A stretch of DNA of 26,150 nt, taken from NCBI GenBank assembly GCA_039920165.1, contig JBDSEG010000394.1:1-26150 (forward strand), in the 5' to 3' direction. The notes beneath the pieces were generated by a model. The model was not told the DNA's origin and made no database searches. It worked only from the letters and a program-made list of their open reading frames with translations. Shown piece by piece: positions 15,557 to 21,787 of the stretch (the stretch's first letter is position 1; each line of letters starts with the position of its first letter). This DNA comes from JBDSEG01 sp039920165. Lineage in GTDB: Bacteria; Pseudomonadota; Gammaproteobacteria; Burkholderiales; Burkholderiaceae_C. The position numbers and the translations under genes were made by a program.

Positions 15557-16069
15557 TCAAAAGCCGCCGAGACCGGCCTGAATCGCGAGCTTGCGGGGCC
15601 GTTCGCTCCAAACCGGTCCTGACTCGGCGCCGTGAACAAACGGCAGACGGACATCGGGCGCCGTATCGGCGAAGTCGTCGTGCCCGTGTTGCTGCCGCTC
15701 GCGCAGGATGGCAACGCGGCTCGACGGCACGCTTGCGCTCATGGCCTGGCGTCGCCGCGCGCGCGCGAAATGACCGTCGTCGAGGTCGCCGAGGATCGCC
15801 GCCATCCATGTCGAGCCGCGCCCGGTCGAATACAGGCGGTCCTCGTCAGTCGAACGGCACTGCACACGCAGCAAACCCCCGAGCAGACCGAGCTGACACG
15901 CCAGAATCGAGTGCGGCTCCTCTTGGATCACGAAATCCGATTTCGCGAAGCCGAGATCGTCGAACAGTTGCAAGACTGCGTCGCCAACACGCAACGAGCC
16001 CGCCATCTCGGACACGAGATCACAGGGTTTAAGGTCATTGGCGATTCGCACGGGCATCTCCTGGCTCAT
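15557..16069 (-). CDS. Hypothetical protein (170 residues)
   Basis: Not recognised. From the ATG at 16069 it reads MSQEMPVRIANDLKPCDLVS, then LQLFDDLGFAKSDFVIQEE, a hydrophobic LACQLGLLGGLLRVQ stretch and a basic, Arg-rich region near residue 115, ending AIQAGLGGF. Residue composition looks like a soluble protein and third codon positions are G/C-rich, but more mixed than in neighbours. A plus-strand frame (15632-16108) covers nearly the same DNA and looks less protein-like. AATAAT lies 4 nt before the ATG and there is no Shine-Dalgarno, so a leaderless start is possible. A V at residue 7 region offers alternatives. It lies 78 nt downstream of glcD on the same strand. No function can be given. 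Confidence 0.45.
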   Translation of the reverse strand: MSQEMPVRIANDLKPCDLVSEMAGSLRVGDAVLQLFDDLGFAKSDFVIQEEPHSILACQLGLLGGLLRVQCRSTDEDRLYSTGRGSTWMAAILGDLDDGHFARARRRQAMSASVPSSRVAILRERQQHGHDDFADTAPDVRLPFVHGAESGPVWSERPRKLAIQAGLGGF

Positions 16070-16147
16070 GCAAATTATTGGACCCAAGCGTTGCGCACGT
16101 CCCTGTAGGACCACGCCTCAACTTTGCTGTCGGTGGAGGCTCAAAAC

Positions 16148-17653
16148 TCAAAACCGCGGGATATCCGCGAAGGGTCGCAAGCCGCGCTTGACGTGCATCT
16201 TTCCGTATTCGGCGCAGCGCGCGAGCGAGGGGATGACCTTGCCCGGGTTGAGCAGTTCCTTCGGGTCAAACGCCTGCTTGAGTGCGAGCATCTGGGCCCG
16301 CTCGGCGGGGGCGAACTGGACGCACATCGAGGCGAGTTTCTCGACCCCCACCCCGTGTTCGCCGCTGACGGTGCCGCCCAGGCGCACGCTGGTCTCGAGG
16401 ATGTCGGCGCCGAACAGCTCGCAGCGGTGCATCTGGTCCGGGTCGCTCGCATCGAAAAGGATCAGCGGGTGCAGATTGCCGTCGCCGGCGTGAAAGACGT
16501 TCGCGCAGCGCAGGCCGTATTTCTTCTCCATCTCGGCGATCGCGAGCAGGATGTCGGCCAGCCGGTTGCGCGGGATGGTCGAGTCCATGCACATGTAGTC
16601 GGGGCTGATGCGTCCGCTGGCCGGAAAGGCATTCTTGCGCCCGCTCCAGAAGATGAGCCGCTCGGCCTCGTTGCGGCTCACCTGCACGCGCGTCGCGCCC
16701 GAGGCCTGCAACACGTCTCGCATGCGGCCGATTTCCTCCTCGACCTCCTCGACCGTGCCGTCGCTCTCGCACAGCAGGATTGCGGCGGCGTCGAGGTCGT
16801 AGCCGGCGTGGACGAAATCCTCGACCGCGGCAGTCATCGGCTTGTCCATCATTTCCAGACCGGCCGGAATGATGCCCGCGGCGATGATGCTGGCAACCGC
16901 CGCGCCGGCTTTGCGGACGTCGTCGAAGCTCGCCATGATGCAGCGCGCCAGCACCGGTTTGGGCAGCAGCCGAACGGTCACTTCGGTCACGATGGCGAGC
17001 ATGCCTTCGCTGCCCACCAGCACCGTCATCAGGTCCAGGCCGGCGGCATCGAGCGCGTCGGAGCCGAACTCGACCGCCGCACCGTCGACCATGAAGCCGC
17101 GCAGCTTGAGCACGTTGTGCAGCGTGAGGCCGTATTTGAGGCAGTGCACGCCCCCCGAGTTCTCGGCCACGTTGCCGCCGATGCTGCACGCGATCTGGCT
17201 GCTCGGGTCGGGCGCGTAGTACAGGCCGAGCGGCGCGGCGGCGTCGCTGATCGCGAGGTTGCGAACGCCGCACTGCACGACGGCGGTACGCGATCGCTTG
17301 TCGATGCTCACGATGCGGTTGAATTTCGCCAGACTCAGCGTGACGCCGAGGCGGTGCGGCAGTGCGCCGCCCGACAGCCCGGTGCCGGCGCCTCGCGCCA
17401 CGACGGGCACGTTGAGGCGGTGGCAGATGCGCAGCAGCTGCGCGACCTGCTCCTCGGTCTCGGGCAGCGCGACGACGAGCGGCAGTTCGCGGTAGGCGGT
17501 CAGGCCGTCGCACTCGTATGGCACCGTATCCTCGCGCCGCCACAGCAGGGCATGCAGCGGCAGCGAGGGTGCCAGGGCCGCGACCACCTCGGCCTGGCGC
17601 TGGTTGCGCTGCGCGATCTCGGCGCTGCGGTCGACCGGAACGGCGGCATTCAT
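16148..17653 (-). CDS. glcD: FAD-linked oxidase, GlcD type
   Basis: This is a 501-residue flavoprotein of the glycolate oxidase GlcD/D-lactate dehydrogenase family (vanillyl-alcohol oxidase fold). The FAD-binding part (about 55-230) shows PVVARGAGTGLSGGALP and YAPDPSSQIACSIGGNVAEN, the usual pyrophosphate and isoalloxazine loops. The C-terminal substrate/cap domain has ANVFHAGDGNLHPLILFD and GGTVSGEHGVG, with the conserved metal/substrate histidines. GlcD normally works with GlcE and GlcF in oxidising glycolate to glyoxylate; neither is in the window, so a D-2-hydroxyacid dehydrogenase acting alone is possible. GGAG lies 8 nt before the ATG at 17653. It follows the FIST gene by 16 nt. Confidence 0.9.
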   Translation of the reverse strand: MNAAVPVDRSAEIAQRNQRQAEVVAALAPSLPLHALLWRREDTVPYECDGLTAYRELPLVVALPETEEQVAQLLRICHRLNVPVVARGAGTGLSGGALPHRLGVTLSLAKFNRIVSIDKRSRTAVVQCGVRNLAISDAAAPLGLYYAPDPSSQIACSIGGNVAENSGGVHCLKYGLTLHNVLKLRGFMVDGAAVEFGSDALDAAGLDLMTVLVGSEGMLAIVTEVTVRLLPKPVLARCIMASFDDVRKAGAAVASIIAAGIIPAGLEMMDKPMTAAVEDFVHAGYDLDAAAILLCESDGTVEEVEEEIGRMRDVLQASGATRVQVSRNEAERLIFWSGRKNAFPASGRISPDYMCMDSTIPRNRLADILLAIAEMEKKYGLRCANVFHAGDGNLHPLILFDASDPDQMHRCELFGADILETSVRLGGTVSGEHGVGVEKLASMCVQFAPAERAQMLALKQAFDPKELLNPGKVIPSLARCAEYGKMHVKRGLRPFADIPRF

Positions 17654-17669
17654 GGGCTCGACTCCGGGA

Positions 17670-18890
17670 TCAATGGGAACGGAATACCGTCAGCACGCCG
17701 GTATAGCCGTAGAGGTGGCGGTGCGCGATCTCGCCCGCGGCGAAAAAGCCCACCAGCGGGACGTCGCCGAGAGCATGGCGAACGATCGCGAGTTCGGCCG
17801 ACGGCGCGCCGAAGTGTGCCCCGCCGCGCCCGGCGCAGCTGACATACAGCGCGCCCGCGATCGGGCTCGACACAGCTGTTTCGGGCTCGCCGCCGGACGT
17901 CACGGCGCCGCTCGGCGATTCGATTTCGTCGCGCACTTCGGCGCAGATCCGCACCAGGTCGCGCCGCGCCGCTTCGACGTGGCGATGGCAGAACGCGATC
18001 TGCATGTCCGGCTCGACGCGATCGGCAATCGCGATGGCGCGGCGCGTCGGGTCGATGCCGATCAGGTGGCGCACCCGCGTCTGCACCCCGAAGGCGCCAC
18101 GCCGCTCGGAGTCGCGCGCGTCCGCCGCCTGGTCCACATCGCGCAGGCCGACCAGGGTGTTGCGCAGGCGCAGCGCGATCTCGCGGGCCGGCGCGCCGTC
18201 CAGCGCCAGATCGCGCAGCAGGCAATCGAGCGCCGGCTCGCCATCCAGCGTCAACACGACCTGACGATCGGCGGCCGTCACCTGCCGGGTCGGGCCGATC
18301 GGCTGACAGCCTTGCGTGACGCGCGAAACGAGGGCGACCTCGCGGTCGAAGGCGACGCCGGAGATGCCGCCTCGCCACACGCCGTCGGCGATATGGCGTG
18401 CGGTCGAGCCGGTGTCGGTATCGACCCCGCGGCTCGAGGCGATGCCGCCAAAGACGCTGCCGCTGGCGCTGCGGTCGGCCAGGTCGGCCACCAGTTCGGC
18501 CAGGTCCAGGCTCGACGGATCGGCATGCAGCAGTGCCGTTTCGGTCGCGAAATCGCGCAGCGGACGACGCCCGTTGAAGATGCGAAAGCGCTCGGGCGCC
18601 AGCTCGCCGAGCATCAATGCGAGCGCCGGCTCGTCGGTATATTCGACCCCGCCGGCAGCGACCCCGACGCCGACCGCCCCGACCCACCCGACGCCCGGCC
18701 AGCGCTCGCGCAATGCGGAGAAGACGGCCTGCATATCGGCAGCGTAGTGGTCGGTGAGATAGACCCAGCCCAAGCTCGGGCGCACCGGATCGGCCGCAGA
18801 TGCACGCGCGGCTTCGATCTGCGCGCCAGCGAGCGCCAAGGCGACGCGCCAGTCCGGGTGCATCGCGTGGCCGCTGAGAAATGTCTTCAC
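17670..18890 (-). CDS. FIST domain sensory protein
   Basis: This is a 406-residue protein with a FIST-N and FIST-C arrangement. The start is a GTG at 18890, giving MKTFLSGHAMHPDWRVALAL, which fits the family opening; the ATG at residue 10 would cut into it. FIST-N spans about 35-230 (LGWVYLTDHYAADMQAVFSA, later SVFGGIASSRG and the strand with GGISGVAFD). FIST-C spans about 250-400 and ends GFFAAGEIAHRHLYGYTGVL, a highly typical close. FIST domains are predicted small-ligand sensors, often fused or linked to signalling domains; here the protein is FIST only. It sits 19 nt after phaM and 16 nt before glcD, so one transcript is likely. The ligand is unknown. Confidence 0.9.
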   Translation of the reverse strand: MKTFLSGHAMHPDWRVALALAGAQIEAARASAADPVRPSLGWVYLTDHYAADMQAVFSALRERWPGVGWVGAVGVGVAAGGVEYTDEPALALMLGELAPERFRIFNGRRPLRDFATETALLHADPSSLDLAELVADLADRSASGSVFGGIASSRGVDTDTGSTARHIADGVWRGGISGVAFDREVALVSRVTQGCQPIGPTRQVTAADRQVVLTLDGEPALDCLLRDLALDGAPAREIALRLRNTLVGLRDVDQAADARDSERRGAFGVQTRVRHLIGIDPTRRAIAIADRVEPDMQIAFCHRHVEAARRDLVRICAEVRDEIESPSGAVTSGGEPETAVSSPIAGALYVSCAGRGGAHFGAPSAELAIVRHALGDVPLVGFFAAGEIAHRHLYGYTGVLTVFRSH

Positions 18891-18909
18891 GCCTGCAAGC
18901 CCCGTTTCG

Positions 18910-19530
18910 TCAGCCCGCGGCGGCGGCCCGCCTGCGCTTGGCGGCAGGGCGGGGCCGCGGGGGCGACGCTGACCCCGGCGCCCCTGCTGCGGCTTTCAAG
19001 CCCTGCGTCGCCGCGTCCAGTCCCTGCTTGACCATCGACCCCGCCATGCCCTTTAACGCTTCGGTCGTACCGTCCTTCATCGCGCCAGCGGCGAGCTGCG
19101 CGAACTGCTCGGTGAGCGCAGACCACCACTGCATCGGGTCGACCGCGGCAGGCGCCGCAGCAGCGGAAGCCGCGATCGGCTGCGCGGCTGCGGTCGGCAT
19201 CTGCGCTGCCACGCCAGCCGCCCCCGGCAGGCGGGCGGTGAGCGAATCTCGAAGATCGCCCATCTGCACATTCATGCTCTTGAGTGTCGACAAGGTCATG
19301 CGCTGCACTTCGAGCGCCTGGATCGTCGCGCCCAGCATGCGCACGTTCTGCTCCAGCCAATATTGGACCGTGCGCAGCTCCTGGATCCGCTTCTCGAGTT
19401 CTTCGGGATTGAGCGTCGGCGCGACCCACTGGCCGATGCCGGGCAGCGCCGCGCCGGCGTTTTTCACCAGGCCCTGGAGAAAGTCGAATCCGGGTACCAG
19501 CTTGGCAAAATTCGAGGGATCGATGCTCAT
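18910..19530 (-). CDS. phaM: PhaM-type PHB granule regulatory protein
   Basis: This is a 206-residue protein matching the PhaM group of Burkholderiales: VPGFDFLQGLVKNAG near the N-terminus, then WVAPTLNPEELEKRIQELRT, VQYWLEQNVRMLGATIQALE and VQRMTL (about 38-85), probably helical coiled coil. The middle is Ala/Pro-rich with PMQWWSALTEQFAQLA, and the tail is basic (RPRPAAKRRR). In Ralstonia eutropha PhaM binds and activates PHB synthase PhaC1 and tethers granules to DNA through a lysine-rich PAKKA tail; here that tail is short, with one basic cluster. GGAG stands about 6 nt before the ATG at 19530. It is the first gene of a probable phaM-FIST-glcD operon. No phaC is in the window. The family call is from memory of conserved segments. 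Confidence 0.78.
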   Translation of the reverse strand: MSIDPSNFAKLVPGFDFLQGLVKNAGAALPGIGQWVAPTLNPEELEKRIQELRTVQYWLEQNVRMLGATIQALEVQRMTLSTLKSMNVQMGDLRDSLTARLPGAAGVAAQMPTAAAQPIAASAAAAPAAVDPMQWWSALTEQFAQLAAGAMKDGTTEALKGMAGSMVKQGLDAATQGLKAAAGAPGSASPPRPRPAAKRRRAAAAG

Positions 19531-19609
19531 TCGGTTCTCCGGGATGGCAGGCGGTGAAGCGGGGCGGGCAGGTGGTTCGACGATTGTGCGCCCGCCGCGC
19601 ATCGAGAAC

Positions 19610-20104
19610 TCAGGGCGGTGCGGCCGGTTCGATGCGCAGCACGCCGTCGCGCTGGCCGAGCCGCAAGCGCCCGAGCACATCCATTCCGAGCAGCGGATGG
19701 TCATCCAGACCCTTGAGGGCGACGACGCGCAGCCGGGTCGCGCGAACGCCGCCCTGCAACTCGATATCGACCCGCGCCACGCGGCCCGTGACGCGCCCGC
19801 CTGCGGTGCTCGATTGCACCTCGCCGATATATTCCAGGCGCAACGCGGCGGCCAGGTCGGCCGGAATCGCGGTCGAGGTGGCGCCGGTGTCGACCAGAAA
19901 ATCGACCGCACGCCCGTTGATGCGTCCCGGCCAGTGGTAATGGCCGTCGCTCGCGCGCCGCAATTCGATCGCTTCGCCGTCCGTGCTGACCAGCGCGCGC
20001 ACCTGCTCGCGCTGCCACCATTGCACGCCGAGGAAGATCGCCGATCCGAGCACCAGCCAGAGCGTGACAATCTTCAAGCTGCGCGGCAATTCCCGGCCGC
20101 TCAT
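19610..20104 (-). CDS. Membrane-anchored retropepsin-like aspartic protease
   Basis: This is a 164-residue protein with one N-terminal membrane segment (about residues 11-29) and a single clan AA protease domain. The active-site motif is VDTGATSTAI with catalytic D72 (FLVDTGATS), and the domain closes with DDHPLLGMDVLGRL, as in the TIGR02281-type bacterial retropepsin group. Such proteins act as homodimers, each giving one aspartate. The domain is probably periplasmic. The start ATG at 20104 has no good Shine-Dalgarno; the frame is open upstream but the conserved part begins after it. The gene is divergent from the DUF3108 gene (79-nt gap) and 79 nt upstream of phaM on the same strand. The substrate is unknown. 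Confidence 0.85.
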   Translation of the reverse strand: MSGRELPRSLKIVTLWLVLGSAIFLGVQWWQREQVRALVSTDGEAIELRRASDGHYHWPGRINGRAVDFLVDTGATSTAIPADLAAALRLEYIGEVQSSTAGGRVTGRVARVDIELQGGVRATRLRVVALKGLDDHPLLGMDVLGRLRLGQRDGVLRIEPAAPP

Positions 20105-20183
20105 GAAGCGCGCAAGGCTGCGTGGGCGTTCGGGACGGCGGGCATGACGGCATTCGATCGGGAAGGGCGACGACGCCAAGATT

Positions 20184-21248
20184 GTGAAGGCGGACACGAG
20201 GGTGTGCGATTCGCAAGTGCATGGGTGGAAAGTGCATCGGCGCGCCTCGATCGCGCTCATCGCGCTTGCGGTGTTGCTGCTGCATGTGCGGCTGTTGGAC
20301 GCGATGGCGCCCGGCCACTCCGCCAGCCCGGCTCGTCCGCCGATGCGCGCACACGCCGCGGTCGAGTTCAGGACGCTGGTCGCGCAGGCCCCCGACCCTC
20401 TCGCAACGGCGCCGACCGTGGAACAAATTGCGGCCTTGCCGGCACCGCCGGCCGAGCGGCGCGTCGTGCCGGTGCGCCGGCCGCGCACTGCTGCCCAGCC
20501 TGTCGCGCGCCCGCGCATCGAGACCCCCGTTGAAGCGAACCGAGCTTTGCCAGCCGCGCTCGCGGCCGCGGATTTGCCGGCGCCGTCTTTGTCGGTCGTC
20601 GAGCAACCTGCCCCGCTCCATCGCACGGTGGTTCCACCGTCTGCGCAACTGCGATACCGGGTCGAGCGCGGCGAGCGCGTCGGCAATGCAGAGTTGAGCT
20701 GGCAGGTCCTGGATGGAGTGTACGAAGCGCGTCTCGAAATCGTCTATGAAGGTTCGCAACGCCTGGCGCTGCGACGGATCAGCCAGGTGAGTCAGGGCCG
20801 CATCGATGCCGCGGGCGTGGCACCGCAGCGGCATACCGAGCGGCGCCCGCGCGCCGGCATGCAGGCGGTCAATTTCGAGCGCGATTCCGGCGAGGTGTCA
20901 TTTTCGGGACCCTCATGGCGGATCGCACTCGCTGCCGGCGCACAGGACGGCCTGAGCTGGATGCTGCAACTCGCCGCGGTGGCGCAGGCGGAACCCGATC
21001 GTGCCACCGCTGGCGGCGAGATCGTCCTTGCGGTCGTGGGCATCCGCGGCGAGTCGCGGCCGTGGCGGTTTCGCTTTGAGGCGATCGAGTCGCTGCCGCG
21101 GGTCGCCGGCGCGGTTGTCTTGGCGAAGTGGGTGCGCGAGCCGAGTGAGCCCTACGACGCGCGCATCGAAGTTTGGCTGGACCCGACGCGCCACCACCTG
21201 CCGGTGCGTCTGCGCAGCGGCGCGCTGGAGATGGTGTTGGTCGAGTAA
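20184..21248 (+). CDS. DUF3108 domain protein
   Basis: This is a protein of up to 354 residues: an N-terminal hydrophobic anchor (IALIALAVLLLHVRLLDA, about 23-40), a Pro/Ala-rich linker (about 45-145), and a C-terminal DUF3108 domain (about 150-354: LRYRVERGERVGNAELSWQV, later VYEARLEIVYEGSQRLALRR and YDARIEVWLDPTRHHLPVRL). It is probably anchored in the inner membrane with the domain in the periplasm. The start is uncertain: GTG codons at 20184, 20217 and 20232 are all in frame. A CAAGAT box at 20177-20182, if it is the -10, would make the first too early and favour 20232 (residue 17, VHRRASIALI). Function unknown; beta-proteobacterial relatives often lie near purN, absent here. Confidence 0.8.
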   Translation: MKADTRVCDSQVHGWKVHRRASIALIALAVLLLHVRLLDAMAPGHSASPARPPMRAHAAVEFRTLVAQAPDPLATAPTVEQIAALPAPPAERRVVPVRRPRTAAQPVARPRIETPVEANRALPAALAAADLPAPSLSVVEQPAPLHRTVVPPSAQLRYRVERGERVGNAELSWQVLDGVYEARLEIVYEGSQRLALRRISQVSQGRIDAAGVAPQRHTERRPRAGMQAVNFERDSGEVSFSGPSWRIALAAGAQDGLSWMLQLAAVAQAEPDRATAGGEIVLAVVGIRGESRPWRFRFEAIESLPRVAGAVVLAKWVREPSEPYDARIEVWLDPTRHHLPVRLRSGALEMVLVE

Positions 21249-21366
21249 AGAAGGCCGAGCGACCACCCGTGTCGGTGGCAAGGGAAAGGGAAAGAGAACG
21301 GGCCTGTCCTCCCACGGCTTGATTTTTGCGTTGTCAGTCTCAATTGGCCCGCAAGGAGAGCCGTTC

Positions 21367-21651
21367 ATGCACATGCTTTACAACTCAGACAGCTTCGTCG
21401 TGGTCCAGTTCGACATGCCGGCCTCATTACGAGGTCAAAGCGGCCCCGAGCGCGACGATGCGCTGACCCATGGCGGCTATGAGATCGTCGATAAGTTCGC
21501 GCGCAAGGAAATCTTCATCCACGGTGCGCTGGCCGAGAGCTTCAAGGAAGGCGTACAGGCGCTGATCGACAGCGGGCCTTCGGAAGACGACGTCGACGAC
21601 TATATCGAGCGCTACGTCTCGCTCATGCACCAGCCGGTCGTATCGCACTGA
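21367..21651 (+). CDS. DUF3567 (BTH_I0359-type) protein
   Basis: This is a 94-residue acidic protein with a strong match to the beta-proteobacterial DUF3567 family: MHMLYNSDSFVVVQFDM at the start, GGYEIVDKFARKEIFIHGAL in the middle, and DYIERYVSLMHQPVVSH at the end. The fold is likely small alpha/beta; there is no signal peptide or membrane segment. AAGGAG lies about 8 nt before the ATG at 21367, a clear ribosome binding site. The 118-nt gap upstream contains a purine-rich GGGAAA run and a TTGATT that could be a -35. Function unknown. The tandem AAA+ gene follows after 136 nt and a hairpin. Confidence 0.88.
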   Translation: MHMLYNSDSFVVVQFDMPASLRGQSGPERDDALTHGGYEIVDKFARKEIFIHGALAESFKEGVQALIDSGPSEDDVDDYIERYVSLMHQPVVSH

Positions 21652-21664
21652 CGCGCTGAATCGG

Positions 21665-21685
21665 CGCGCCGGGACGGCCCGCGCG
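21665..21685 (+). terminator. Hairpin after the DUF3567 gene
   Basis: CGCGC-C-GGG (21665-21673) pairs with CCCGCGCG (21678-21685) around an ACGG loop, an 8-pair stem with a single bulged C, 14 nt after the stop codon. No T-run follows. It would separate the DUF3567 gene from the AAA+ gene. Confidence 0.4.
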
Positions 21686-21723
21686 TCGCATTCCAGGGTC
21701 TTGCGGCGGACCCGAGAACTTGC

Positions 21724-21752
21724 TTGCCATGTTGTGCACACTGCGCCAAGAT
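21724..21752 (+). promoter_or_regulatory. Possible promoter of the AAA+ gene
   Basis: TTGCCA (21724-21729), a 17-nt spacer and CAAGAT (21747-21752) form a sigma70-like pair; the -35 is 4 of 6 to TTGACA and the -10 is weak. The spacer contains the palindrome TGTGCACA. A transcript would start near 21759, leaving a leader of about 30 nt with GGGAGG as ribosome binding site. Confidence 0.35.
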
Positions 21753-21787
21753 CAACTTCGAGGTGCACTCGGCATGGGAGGTGTTCG

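Noticed and set aside
15632..16108. Plus-strand 158-codon frame in the small-frame island
   Set aside because: It overlaps the minus-strand frame at 15557-16069 almost completely; the minus frame has better third-position bias and a more balanced residue composition, though certainty is low.
16124..17842. A 572-codon plus-strand frame opposite glcD
   Set aside because: Antisense shadow; glcD on the other strand has all FAD-binding motifs.
21279..21300. GGGAAA-rich purine tract read as a possible repeat array
   Set aside because: Only two or three short imperfect units; no array and no flanking structure.
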